In this document: piece by piece, positions 8,213-17,152 of the stretch
Numbering within the stretch: the first letter of the stretch is position 1
How the letters are laid out: every line of letters starts with the position of its first letter
Assembly: GCA_963721335.1 (NCBI GenBank)
Contig: CAVRIV010000008.1
Location: forward strand, 1,054,001-1,118,000
Reading direction: 5' to 3'
From: CAVXDY01 sp963721335
GTDB lineage: Bacteria; Actinomycetota; Thermoleophilia; Miltoncostaeales; Miltoncostaeaceae
Length of the DNA stretch: 64,000 bases
Notes under the pieces: model-generated
The model's database searches: none
The model's input: the letters and a program-made list of their open reading frames with translations, nothing else
Told to the model about the DNA's origin: nothing
Program-made: the position numbers and the translations under genes

Positions 8213-9248
8213 AGAGGGCCTCCTCCACGGCGGCGATGTCGGCCGGCAGGCGGCGGACGGCATCGGTCTCGGCGATGGCGGTGTCGGGGTCCTTCAGGCC
8301 ATGGCCCGTGAGGACGCAGACCACCCGCTCCCCGGGCATCAGGTCGCCCGCCTCCGCGCGCAGCAGCAGGCCGGCCACCGAGGCCGCCGACGCCGGCTCG
8401 CAGAAGATGCCCTCCTCGGTGGCCAGCAGGCGGTAGGCGTCGATGATCTGGGAGTCGGTCACCGCGGCCACGCCGCCGCCCGACTCGCGCATGGACGCCA
8501 TTGCCTGGTCGCCCCGGGCCGGATCGCCGATCCGGATCGCCGTGGCCACGGTCTCGGGGCGGGCCACGACGGCCCCGTCCACCAGCGGCGCGGCGCCCGA
8601 GGCCTGGAAGCCGTAGAGGCGCGGCAGGCTCCGGGAGCGCTCGGCCTCGCGGTAGGCCTGGAACCCGAGCCAGTAGGCGCTGATGTTCCCCGCGTTGCCC
8701 ACCGGGATGCAGAGGGCGTCGGGCGCGCCGCCCAGGCTGTCGCAGACCTCGAAGGCGGCCGTGCGCTGCCCGTCGATGCGGTACTCGTTGAGCGAGTTCA
8801 CCAGCGCCAGCGGATGACGCTCCACCAGCGCGCGCACCACGCGCAGCGCCTCGTCGAAGCCGCCGTCGAGGGCGAGCACCTGGGCCCCGTGGGCCAGCGC
8901 CTGGGCCAGCTTGCCCGCGGCGATCTTCCCCTCGGGGATCACGACCGCGGCCGTCAGGCCGGCCCGGGCGGCGTAGGCGGCCGCCGACGCGGAGGTGTTG
9001 CCCGTGGAGGCGCAGATGACGGCCTCGGCGCCCTCCTCCACGGCCTTCGACACGGCCATGGTCATGCCGCGGTCCTTGAAGCTCGCGGTGGGGTTCATGC
9101 CCTCGACCTTGGCGTGCACCTCCAGGCCGAGGCGCTCGGAGAGCCGCGGCAGCGGCACCAGGGGGGTGTCCCCCTCGCCGAGCGACACGATCGGCGTGCC
9201 GGCGGTCACCGGCAGGAACTCCCGGTAGCGCTCGATGAGCGGTATCAC
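8205..9248 (-). CDS. thrC: Threonine synthase
   Basis: 347 residues. This PLP enzyme converts O-phosphohomoserine to threonine. The PLP lysine is Lys58 in ASFKDRG, STGNTSASAAAYAARAG is the phosphate-binding loop, and PVGNAGNISAYWLGF follows. The length fits the short bacterial class. The GTG start at 9248 overlaps the hom stop in GTGA. Together with hom and thrB it completes the path from aspartate semialdehyde to threonine. Confidence 0.95.
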   Translation of the reverse strand: MIPLIERYREFLPVTAGTPIVSLGEGDTPLVPLPRLSERLGLEVHAKVEGMNPTASFKDRGMTMAVSKAVEEGAEAVICASTGNTSASAAAYAARAGLTAAVVIPEGKIAAGKLAQALAHGAQVLALDGGFDEALRVVRALVERHPLALVNSLNEYRIDGQRTAAFEVCDSLGGAPDALCIPVGNAGNISAYWLGFQAYREAERSRSLPRLYGFQASGAAPLVDGAVVARPETVATAIRIGDPARGDQAMASMRESGGGVAAVTDSQIIDAYRLLATEEGIFCEPASAASVAGLLLRAEAGDLMPGERVVCVLTGHGLKDPDTAIAETDAVRRLPADIAAVEEALFG

Positions 9249-10540
9249 CCGCCGCCCTCCCCGCTTCCGAGCACCCGGAGCAGCACCGGCTCGCCGCGCA
9301 CGTCGGCAAGGGCGCGCAGGCCCTCCACGGCCGCCACGACCCGCCCCTCGGGGCCGGAGTGCAGCACCAGCACCAGGCTCGCCTCGTCGCCCGATCCGGT
9401 CTGCAGGACCGAGCGGATCGAGACCGCCTGCTCGCCGAAGATCGAGGCCACGCGCGCGAGGACGCCCGGGCGGTCCGCCACGGACATGCGCAGGTAGAAG
9501 GCCGACTCGACCGACCCCGGCGGGGCGATCGTGCGGCCGGAGTCGGCCAGGGCGTTGTGAAGGAACGAGCCCTGGTGGGTGCCGAGGATCGACAGGAGGT
9601 CCGCCACCACGGCCGAGGCCGTCTCGGCGCCGCCCGCCCCGGGGCCGACGAGCATGATCTCGCGGGTGGTGCGCGACTCCAGCAGCACCGCGTTGTCGGG
9701 GCCGCCGATGGCCGCCAGCCGGTGTCCGCGCGGAACCAGGGCCGGGTACACCCGCACGCTCACCGACCCGTTGAGCAGCCGCGCCACGCCCACCAGCTTC
9801 ACCACGAACCCCAGCGACTCCGCGTGCTCCAGGTCCTCGGCCTCGAGCCGGTCGATCCCCTCGTAGGGCACGTCGTCGATGGTCACCCGCATGTGGAACG
9901 CGATGGACGACAGGATCGCCATCTTGGCCGCGGCGTCGGCGCCGTTCACGTCCTCGGTGGGGTCGGCCTCGGCGTAGCCCAGCTCCTGTGCGCGGGCCAG
10001 CGCGTCGCCGTAGGCGAGCCCGCCGCGCGCCATCTCGGTGAGGATGAAGTTCGTGGTGCCGTTGACGATGCCGGTGACCGCGGTGATCTGGGCGGCGAGC
10101 AACGACTCGCGCAGGACCTTGATGACCGGGATCGCGGCGCAGGCCGAGGCCTCGAAGCGCAGCTCCGCCCCGGCCTCCTGGGCGGCCTGCAGCAGCTCCT
10201 GCCCGTGGCGCGAGAGCAGTTGCTTGTTGGCCGTCACGACCGACTGGCCGCGCCCCAGGGCGGTGCGCAGGTAGGCGAGGGCGGGATCGAGGCCGCCCAT
10301 CACCTCCACCACGATGGAGACCGACGGGTCGTCCAGCACCCGGGCGGGGTCGGTGGTGATGAGCGCCGGGTCCACCCCCGGCCGGGGCTTTCGCGGGTCG
10401 CGCACGAGGATCGGGCCCACCTCCAGGCGGTGCCCGGAGGCCCGCTCGATGGTCGCGCCGCCCTCGAGCAGGGTCCGCACCACCGCCTGCCCCACGGTGC
10501 CGCAGCCCAGCAGGCCGATGCGGACCGGCGCGGAGGTCAC
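9245..10540 (-). CDS. hom: Homoserine dehydrogenase with ACT domain
   Basis: 431 residues. It reduces aspartate semialdehyde to homoserine using NAD(P)H. The Rossmann motif GLLGCGTVG is at the N-terminus; GIVNGTTNFIL and GYAEADPTEDVNGADAAAKMAIL are catalytic-domain signatures. Residues about 350-431 (YLRMSVADRPGVLARVASIFGEQAVSI region) form an ACT domain, which in this family gives feedback control by threonine. The GTG start at 10540 overlaps the lysA stop (GTGA). Confidence 0.95.
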   Translation of the reverse strand: MTSAPVRIGLLGCGTVGQAVVRTLLEGGATIERASGHRLEVGPILVRDPRKPRPGVDPALITTDPARVLDDPSVSIVVEVMGGLDPALAYLRTALGRGQSVVTANKQLLSRHGQELLQAAQEAGAELRFEASACAAIPVIKVLRESLLAAQITAVTGIVNGTTNFILTEMARGGLAYGDALARAQELGYAEADPTEDVNGADAAAKMAILSSIAFHMRVTIDDVPYEGIDRLEAEDLEHAESLGFVVKLVGVARLLNGSVSVRVYPALVPRGHRLAAIGGPDNAVLLESRTTREIMLVGPGAGGAETASAVVADLLSILGTHQGSFLHNALADSGRTIAPPGSVESAFYLRMSVADRPGVLARVASIFGEQAVSIRSVLQTGSGDEASLVLVLHSGPEGRVVAAVEGLRALADVRGEPVLLRVLGSGEGGG

Positions 10541-11838
10541 ACGTCCCGCGCCACGAGGTCGGCGTAGGTCTCGCGGCGCGTCACCAGGCGTGCGCGTCCG
10601 CGGTCCACGAACAGGACCGCGGGCCGGGTGACCCCGTTGTAGTTGGACGCCATGGCCACACCGTAGGCGCCCGTGGCCGGCAGGCACACCAGGTCGCCCG
10701 GAGCCACGGGCGGGAGGGAGGCCTCGGCCACCAGCACGTCGCCGCTCTCGCAGTGCTTTCCCACCAGGCGCAGCGTGTCGGTGGGCTCGGCGTCGGCCCG
10801 GTTGGCGAGGAGCGGCTCGTAGACCGCCCCGTAGAGCATGGGGCGCAGCAGGTCGCTCATCCCCCCGTCCACCGAGGCGTAGGTGCGCACGCCGGGGATC
10901 TCCTTGACCCCGCCCACCCGGTACAGGGTGACCCCGGCGCGGCCCACGATGCTGCGGCCGGGCTCCACCAGGACCCGCGGGCGGTCCAGGCCGGCGCGCA
11001 CCCACTCGTGGTGCACCGACTCCACCACGGCCTCGGCGTAGTCCTCCACCCCCGCGGGGCGGTCGGCGCGGGTGTACGCGATGCCCAGGCCCCCGCCCAT
11101 GTTCACGGCGCCCAGGTCGTCGCCCCCGCACGCGGCCGCGAAGCCGGCCATGATCGCGGCCGCCGCCGGGTAGACCGAGAGGTCGAAGAGCTGGGAGCCC
11201 ACGTGGCAGTGCAGGCCCGCCAGGTCGAGGGCGGACGCGCCGCGCACGGCCTCCACCCCCCGGGCGGCGGCCCCGCCCTCGATCGAGAGCCCGAACTTCG
11301 AGTCGAGCTGCCCGGTGGCGATGTAGGAGTGGGTCGAGGGCTGCACCCCGGGGGTCACGCGCACCAGCACCCGCTGGCGCACGCCCCGCGCGGAGGCCTC
11401 GCGCTGGAGGAGGTCGATCTCGTGGAGGTTGTCGATCACGATCGTGCCGACCCCGGCGTCCAGGGCCTCGCCGATCTCCCGCGCGTCCTTGTTGTTGCCG
11501 TGGAGGTGGATGCGCTCCGGCGGGAACCCGGCCCGCAGGGCGGCGAACAGCTCCCCGCCCGACGCCACGTCCACCGACAGGCCCTCCTCGTGGGCCAGCC
11601 GCAGCATGGCCAGGCCGAAGTAGGCCTTGCTGGCGTAGACGACCTCGGTGTCCGGCGCGTGGGCGGCGAACGCGTCACGGTGGGCGCGGGCGGCCGAGCG
11701 GAGGGCGCCCTCGTCGTAGACCACCAGGGGGGTGCCGTGCTCCGCCGCGAGGGCCACGAGGTCGCACCCGCCGATCGCCAGGTGCCCCTCGGAGGTGACC
11801 TCTGCCGAGGGGGGCAGCACCTGATCGAGCGCTATCAT
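10537..11838 (-). CDS. lysA: Diaminopimelate decarboxylase
   Basis: 433 residues. This PLP enzyme makes L-lysine from meso-diaminopimelate. PLP lysine Lys71 is in VVYASKAY, DSKFGL and GLHCHVGSQ are present, and the C-terminal catalytic cysteine is in KHCESGDVL. GAYGVAMASNYN closes the fold. The start is the ATG at 11838. It is the first gene of the lysA-hom-thrC-thrB-folP run and diverges from the hydrolase at 11883, so the promoter lies in the 44-base gap or just upstream. Confidence 0.95.
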   Translation of the reverse strand: MIALDQVLPPSAEVTSEGHLAIGGCDLVALAAEHGTPLVVYDEGALRSAARAHRDAFAAHAPDTEVVYASKAYFGLAMLRLAHEEGLSVDVASGGELFAALRAGFPPERIHLHGNNKDAREIGEALDAGVGTIVIDNLHEIDLLQREASARGVRQRVLVRVTPGVQPSTHSYIATGQLDSKFGLSIEGGAAARGVEAVRGASALDLAGLHCHVGSQLFDLSVYPAAAAIMAGFAAACGGDDLGAVNMGGGLGIAYTRADRPAGVEDYAEAVVESVHHEWVRAGLDRPRVLVEPGRSIVGRAGVTLYRVGGVKEIPGVRTYASVDGGMSDLLRPMLYGAVYEPLLANRADAEPTDTLRLVGKHCESGDVLVAEASLPPVAPGDLVCLPATGAYGVAMASNYNGVTRPAVLFVDRGRARLVTRRETYADLVARDV

Positions 11839-11882
11839 CGGCGGCCGGGACGGTACCAGAATCGCTGGATATCCTCGGTCCC

Positions 11883-12538
11883 GTGCCCCCGCCCGCCACC
11901 ATCGGCCTGAGCGCCCCCGCGGGCCCGCGACTCGCCGGCTCCCTGTGGTCCGCGCCCCCCGGATCTCCCGGCGTGGTCGTCGTCCCGGGCCTCGGCAGCA
12001 GCCGGGGCAACCATGCCGACATGGCCGAGACGCTCCAGGCCTCCGGCATCGCCGCCCTGGCGCTGGACCTGCGCGGTCACGGCGACAGCGACGGACGACT
12101 CGACTCGGGCGCGCCCGACGACGTCGTGGCGGGCCTCACCGCCCTCGCCGAGCGCGGGCACGCGCCGCTGGGCATCCGGGGCTCGTCGATGGGCGGCCTG
12201 CTGGCACTGCACGTGGCCGCGCGCGATCCACGGGTGCGCGCCGTCGTGGCCGTCTGCCCGGCCCGGCCCGACGGCCTGGCCCAGCAGGCGCAGGACGACT
12301 GGCCGCTCGCGATCGACCCCTCCGCGCCCGGGAGACGACGGCGTCGCCCGCGGCTACTGGCACGCCACCGGCGACGACCAGGTGCCCTGGGGATCGACGT
12401 TCGCCCTGGCCGGCGCTGCGCCGCACCCGAAGCGCCTGCGCGTCGCCCTCGGCGGCGGCCACCGCACCCTGCAGCACGATCCCGCCGATCCTGGCCGAGA
12501 CGGTGGCGTTCCTTGCCGAGCACCTCGCGCGGCGATGA
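11883..12538 (+). CDS. Alpha/beta hydrolase, two frameshifts
   Basis: About 218 residues if repaired. The N-terminal part (VVVVPGLGSSRGNHADMAETL, then LDLRGHGDSDGR) and the nucleophile elbow GSSMGG are in the first frame. GDDQVPW, carrying the acid, and GGGHRTLQHDP, carrying the histidine, are in the second frame. ILAETVAFLAEHLARR is in the third frame. The shifts lie near 12330-12345 and 12480-12490, each equal to one extra base. All triad elements survive, favouring assembly error over decay. Its stop overlaps the next ATG (ATGA). Substrate unknown. Confidence 0.7.
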
Positions 12539-13200
12539 GCGCGCTCGCCGAGCTCGAGGCAGAGATCGTCGCCTGCCGCGCGTGCCCCCGGCTGGTGGCC
12601 TGGCGCGAGGAGGTGGGCCGGGTCAAGCGGCGCGCGTTCGCCGGCCAGGACTACTGGGCCCGGCCGGTGCCCGGCTTCGGCGACCCCGACCCGTGGCTGA
12701 TGGTGGTGGGCCTGGCGCCCGCCGCCCACGGCGCCAACCGCACCGGGCGCGTCTTCACCGGCGACCGCAGCGGCGAGTTCCTCTACGCGGCCCTGCACCG
12801 CGCGGGGCTCGCCTCCCAGCCCACCTCCACCTCCGCCGACGACGGCCTGCGCCTGTCCGGGTGCCGGATCACGGCCGCCGTGCGCTGCGCCCCGCCCCAG
12901 AACCGGCCGACCCCCGAGGAGCGCGGCCGCTGCCTGCCCTACCTCGTCCGCGAGCTCGCCCTGTGCCCCGGCGCCGAGGTGGTGCTGGCGCTCGGGGCGG
13001 TGGGGTGGGACGCCGTGCTGCGCACCCTCCGCCCGCCGCGGCCGTGGCCGCGCTTCGGGCACGCCGCCGAGGCGCGGGTGGGCGAGCACCGGCTGATCGG
13101 GTCGTACCACCCCAGCCAGCAGAACGTCTTCACCGGGCGCCTCACGCCGGCGATGCTCGACGACGTCCTTGCGCGAGCCGCGGAGCTCCGCCGGCCCTGA
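12535..13200 (+). CDS. Uracil-DNA glycosylase, family 5 (UdgB)
   Basis: 221 residues. It removes uracil and other deaminated bases from DNA. The N-terminal CRACPRL supplies two cluster cysteines, with further cysteines at GCRITAAVRCAPP. Motif A is GLAPAAHGANRTGRVFTGD and the C-terminal motif is GSYHPSQQNVFTGRL. The lack of a polar Asp/Asn in motif A (Ala-Pro-Ala) is typical of family 5 rather than family 4. The ATG overlaps the upstream hydrolase stop. Confidence 0.88.
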   Translation: MSALAELEAEIVACRACPRLVAWREEVGRVKRRAFAGQDYWARPVPGFGDPDPWLMVVGLAPAAHGANRTGRVFTGDRSGEFLYAALHRAGLASQPTSTSADDGLRLSGCRITAAVRCAPPQNRPTPEERGRCLPYLVRELALCPGAEVVLALGAVGWDAVLRTLRPPRPWPRFGHAAEARVGEHRLIGSYHPSQQNVFTGRLTPAMLDDVLARAAELRRP

Positions 13201-13216
13201 TCGGCCCTCGGCGGCG

Positions 13217-15799
13217 CTAGGGCAGCGGGCGCGTCGCGGAGCCGATCGTCTCCAGGAAGCGCACGACGCGGGTCACGTCGGCCGGGTTCTGGAGGACGTC
13301 CGGCCGGGTGTTGTTGGCCGTGCGGTGGCGGACGTTGCCGACGACGCAGACGAGCGTCTCGCAGGCGCCGTTGTGGTAGTACGGCGGCAGCTGGAAGATC
13401 CCGAGGAGCGAGGGCGTGTTGAAGCCCGCTCCCTTGCCGTCCCCGTTGTAGTCGATCCCGAGCGCGTCCTCGGTCACCAGAACGCCGGCGATGACGCGCG
13501 GCGCGGCCTTCTCCACCCCGCCGATGTTGGCACCGATCGGGTTGGGTCCACCGGGCACGCCGAGGTTGAACGAGCCGATGTCGCGCAGGAACCGGTGGAG
13601 GAACTGCGAGGGCGAGGGCCGGAGGGTCGTGCCCGCAGGGGCCGTCTCGACGACGAAGTCGGCCGCGACCGGCGGCGGGGCGAAGTCGAGGGTGCTGTCG
13701 CTGAACTTGCCGCCGAAGTGGCAGGTGCCGCAGGACTGGGAGAACAGCGTCCGGCCCTGGGCGACCTGCTGCAGGTTGACGCCCGGCCGGCTCGCCGTTC
13801 CGCGCAGGGGCCCCTTGGGCGTGCGGACGGCCCGGCGCACCCATTCACGCAGCGCGGTGAGCGCCGGCACCGGCGTGGTGCTGCCCGGCAGGGTCACGGT
13901 GACCTGCTTGCGGTCGCTGTTCTTCAGGGCGAAGTTGTTGATGGTGCACGGCGCCAGGTTGATGTTTCCGTCGTCGGCGATCAGCAGGCCGTGGTTCGGG
14001 TCGAAGAGGCTCGTGGCGGGGGCCGGCGCGGGCGGCGGGGCCGCGCAGGGCTGGGCGGCGGCCAGCGCGCCCGGACCGGACACGTTGCGCACGTTCAGCT
14101 CGAAGTCCTCGACCTCGTCCCGGATCGCCGAGTAGTTCTCGGCGCGCGCGTCGTTCGCGTTGTTGGGGTTGAAGGTCGCGTTCAGCGGCACCGACTTGCG
14201 CGGCCCGTCGGGGAACTGCCACACCACGCCGTCGGTGAGCCCCTTGAAGTGGCAGCTCGCGCAGCTCTGCCAGCCCTCGCTCGAGAGTCGCTCGTCGGTC
14301 GACACCGTGGTGCCGGCCGGGCGGTCGAAGTGACCGCGCGAGGAGAAGAACATCTCGGCTCCGACGGCCACGACCTCCTCGAGCGACCCGGGGGTCGGCA
14401 GCCGCGTGGTGCGGATCACCTTCACGACCTGGTCGGTCTTGGTGTTCACCACGCTCACGTTGCGCGAGACGAAGTTGACGACGTAGGCGCGCGTGCCCTG
14501 CTTGTTCACGACGATGCCCTGCGGGTTCTTGCCCGCGTTGTCACCGGCGGTCGCGGGGTTGGCCGGGTCGTTCAGGTCGATGTAGCGGGTGGTGTCGGCG
14601 TTGACCGTCAGGTTGAGCTTGCCGGACCCGTTGACGCGCGTCTTGACCAGCAGGTCGCTGCCCGCCGCGACCGTGTAGGCGCTGTTGCCCGCGAAGCCGA
14701 TCGCCCAGGCGTTGGCGAAGAAGAGCTTCTTCTTGCCCGGCTCCTGGTTGCGCGCGCCCAGGTGCAGGTTGACGAACTTGGCCGCGCTCTGGTCGCTCGA
14801 CGCGCCGGCGTTGACGCCGCCGATCACGTTGACGAACGCGTGCGTGTCCACGTTGAACCGCAGCGGCCCCGTCGGGGAGGCGGCGATGTTGGGCAGGTAC
14901 GCGTTGTTGCCCTTGATCACGATGCTCTGGAGCTGGTTCGGGAACGCCGACGTCGGGTCGGGGACGTTGTCGCCGGTCGCGTCGATCGTGAAGCCGGTCA
15001 CCTGGGGCGCCAGGCGGATGAGCTGGGCCGGCTTGTAGTCACCGATCTTGCTGGACGACGTCTTGATGTTGAGGCGGCAGACCGCGCCCTCGCGGCCGTT
15101 GTCGTCGGCCTGCCGCCCGCCCGCCCGGGTGAAGGACAGGAAGCGGGTCACGAACAGCCGGTTGCTGCTCTTCGTCACGGCCATGCCGCGGGGCTGGAAG
15201 GTCCGGGCCTTGTCCGGCGCGTTGCAGAGGCTCTTGCGCAGATCGACGTGGCCCACCAGCTTGCGGCCCGCGACGTCGAGGACGGTGATCGTGTCCTGGC
15301 CGCTGTTGGCCACGAAGACCCGCCGGCCGTCGGGCGAGGCCACGATGTTGTAGGGCTCCGAGCCCGTGGTGATGTTCCCGCTCGGGCCGAAGCGGGTGTC
15401 CCGCTTGGCGGAGAACCGGTTCGGCTTGCCGTTGACGATGCGGATCACGCTCATGTTGGCCGAGGCCGCGTTGGCGACGTAGGCGTAGCGGCCCGCGGGG
15501 TCGAGGGCCACGCTCTCGGGCTCGTCCCCGACCTTGATCTTCGTGACGACCTTGTTCTGGTCGGTGCGGATGACCGAGACGCTGTCGTCGCCGGGGTTCA
15601 CCGACCAGACCAGCTTGCCGTCGAGCGACATCGCGATCGGGCTCGAGTAGGTCGGGCCGGCCGACTTCACGGTCACGACCGGGTTGGGGCGCTGCACCCC
15701 GCCCTCCGCGCCGCCCACCAGCGTGAGGCCCCATGCGATCCCGAGCGCAACCAGCGCGCCGATGATCGCCAATTCGATCCGAGTCAGTCTCGCCCGCAA
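13217..15799 (-). CDS. YVTN beta-propeller protein with two c-type haem sites
   Basis: 860 residues from a TTG at 15799, with GAGG 8 bases upstream. An N-terminal membrane anchor or signal (ELAIIGALVALGIAWGLTLVGG) is followed by a YVTN-type propeller with repeats such as VWSVNPGDDSVSVIRTD, YVANAASANMSVIR, VFVANSGQDTITVLD and YVVNFVSRNVSVVNT. The C-terminal third carries CASCH (513-517) and CGTCH (690-694), so it should bind two covalent haems outside the cell membrane. It resembles di-haem oxidase/MauG-like or surface redox proteins in architecture, but the activity is unknown. The Ccm genes 3.5 kb away could supply haem attachment. Confidence 0.8.
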   Translation of the reverse strand: MRARLTRIELAIIGALVALGIAWGLTLVGGAEGGVQRPNPVVTVKSAGPTYSSPIAMSLDGKLVWSVNPGDDSVSVIRTDQNKVVTKIKVGDEPESVALDPAGRYAYVANAASANMSVIRIVNGKPNRFSAKRDTRFGPSGNITTGSEPYNIVASPDGRRVFVANSGQDTITVLDVAGRKLVGHVDLRKSLCNAPDKARTFQPRGMAVTKSSNRLFVTRFLSFTRAGGRQADDNGREGAVCRLNIKTSSSKIGDYKPAQLIRLAPQVTGFTIDATGDNVPDPTSAFPNQLQSIVIKGNNAYLPNIAASPTGPLRFNVDTHAFVNVIGGVNAGASSDQSAAKFVNLHLGARNQEPGKKKLFFANAWAIGFAGNSAYTVAAGSDLLVKTRVNGSGKLNLTVNADTTRYIDLNDPANPATAGDNAGKNPQGIVVNKQGTRAYVVNFVSRNVSVVNTKTDQVVKVIRTTRLPTPGSLEEVVAVGAEMFFSSRGHFDRPAGTTVSTDERLSSEGWQSCASCHFKGLTDGVVWQFPDGPRKSVPLNATFNPNNANDARAENYSAIRDEVEDFELNVRNVSGPGALAAAQPCAAPPPAPAPATSLFDPNHGLLIADDGNINLAPCTINNFALKNSDRKQVTVTLPGSTTPVPALTALREWVRRAVRTPKGPLRGTASRPGVNLQQVAQGRTLFSQSCGTCHFGGKFSDSTLDFAPPPVAADFVVETAPAGTTLRPSPSQFLHRFLRDIGSFNLGVPGGPNPIGANIGGVEKAAPRVIAGVLVTEDALGIDYNGDGKGAGFNTPSLLGIFQLPPYYHNGACETLVCVVGNVRHRTANNTRPDVLQNPADVTRVVRFLETIGSATRPLP

Positions 15800-15919
15800 A
15801 CCCGATTCCTCGTGGTCAGGGCCTCGGCCGCGAAGCTACCGTGGGCCGGGTTCGTGCGTCAACGGGCCGTTTCCTGCAATTCCCCGCTCCGTGGGCGGCT
15901 TCGCGGCGTCCCGGGACGG

Positions 15920-17152
15920 CTAGAGGTAGCCCATCGGATCGACGGCGGCCCCGTTCACGCGCACCTCGAAGTGGAGGTGGACGCCGGTGGAATGGCCCGT
16001 CGTGCCCATGCCGCCCACGACCGAGCCCTGCCCCACCGTCTGGCCCATGGAGACCGCGATGCTCGACATGTGTCCGTATGCCGTGGCGATGCCGCCGCCG
16101 TGGTCCACCACCACGAGGTTCCCGTAGCCGCCGCTCCAGCCCGCCACGATGACCGTGCCCGTGGCCGCCGCCGCGATGGGGGTGCCGCTGCCTCCGGCGA
16201 TGTCGATGCCCTCGTGCATCCTGCCCCAGCGCATCCCGAAGCCGGAGGTGATCGTGCCGCTGACCGGCCATACCAGGCCGGCGGCCGAGGGGGCGCCCAC
16301 CGCCACGCTGCCGCTGGGAGCCGGGGGGAGGCCCTGGGCGGCGCGGATCCGGTTGGCGAGCGCCTGCGAGCGTTCGGCCAGGTCCTCGGTCTCGGCCTCG
16401 ATGTCCGCCCGGTCGCCCTTCACGTTGGCCAGCAGCGCCTGGCGGCCGGACAGCAGCCTTTGCACGCCCGCCTGCTGGGTCTCGAGCCCGTCCCGGGCGG
16501 CCTGGGCCTCGGCCGCGGCCGCCTCGGCCTGCTGCTCGGACGACGACACCTCGGACCGCATCGACTCGATCTGGTCCCGCGAGCGGCGCACCTCGTCCAC
16601 GCGGTGCTCCACGGCCTCCGCCAGCTCGCCGTCGCGGTCGGTGATCCTCTGGAGGAGGTCCGTGGTCTCGATGGCGGCGGAGATGCTGCCGGACTCCAGC
16701 AGCACCAGGATCGGGTCGGGCTCGTCACGCACGTAGATCTCCCGCAGCCGGCGACCGAGCACCAGTTGCCGCCGCGCGAGGTCGGCCTCGGCCTCGGCGA
16801 GCCGGCGGCGCTCGATGGCCAGCCGGGCGTTGAGCTCCTCGAGGCGGGCGCGCAGGGACGCGAGCTCCGCCTCGAGACGCTGAGAGCGGGCGCGCAGCGG
16901 CGCCAGGCGCGCCTCGAGGGTTCGGATGCGATCGGTGTAGCCCTGCACCTCGCCGGTGAGCACGCTCTCGCGGTCCCGGGCCTGGCGCAGCCGGTCCTGG
17001 GCGCGCTCGAGGCGCCGGTTGACGTCGGCCTTCTCGTCCGAGGGCGCCGACGACGCGGCGCCGATCGCCCCGAGCACGACGGCGGCGGCAAGCCCGAGCA
17101 GGGCGGCCGCCACGATCGCCCGGCGTCCACGGCCGGACGCGGCGGGGATCAC
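15920..17152 (-). CDS. M23 peptidoglycan hydrolase with coiled coil (EnvC-like)
   Basis: 410 residues. An N-terminal membrane segment (AIVAAALLGLAAAVVLGAIGAA) precedes a long coiled coil at about 35-270 and a C-terminal LytM/M23 domain with zinc ligands HEGID (His313, Asp317) and HLH (392-394). All metal ligands are present, so it is probably an active endopeptidase rather than a degenerate activator. The coiled coil suggests regulation by a membrane partner, as for EnvC/FtsEX; this is inference. The GTG at 17152 overlaps the stop of the upstream M23 gene. Confidence 0.85.
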   Translation of the reverse strand: MIPAASGRGRRAIVAAALLGLAAAVVLGAIGAASSAPSDEKADVNRRLERAQDRLRQARDRESVLTGEVQGYTDRIRTLEARLAPLRARSQRLEAELASLRARLEELNARLAIERRRLAEAEADLARRQLVLGRRLREIYVRDEPDPILVLLESGSISAAIETTDLLQRITDRDGELAEAVEHRVDEVRRSRDQIESMRSEVSSSEQQAEAAAAEAQAARDGLETQQAGVQRLLSGRQALLANVKGDRADIEAETEDLAERSQALANRIRAAQGLPPAPSGSVAVGAPSAAGLVWPVSGTITSGFGMRWGRMHEGIDIAGGSGTPIAAAATGTVIVAGWSGGYGNLVVVDHGGGIATAYGHMSSIAVSMGQTVGQGSVVGGMGTTGHSTGVHLHFEVRVNGAAVDPMGYL

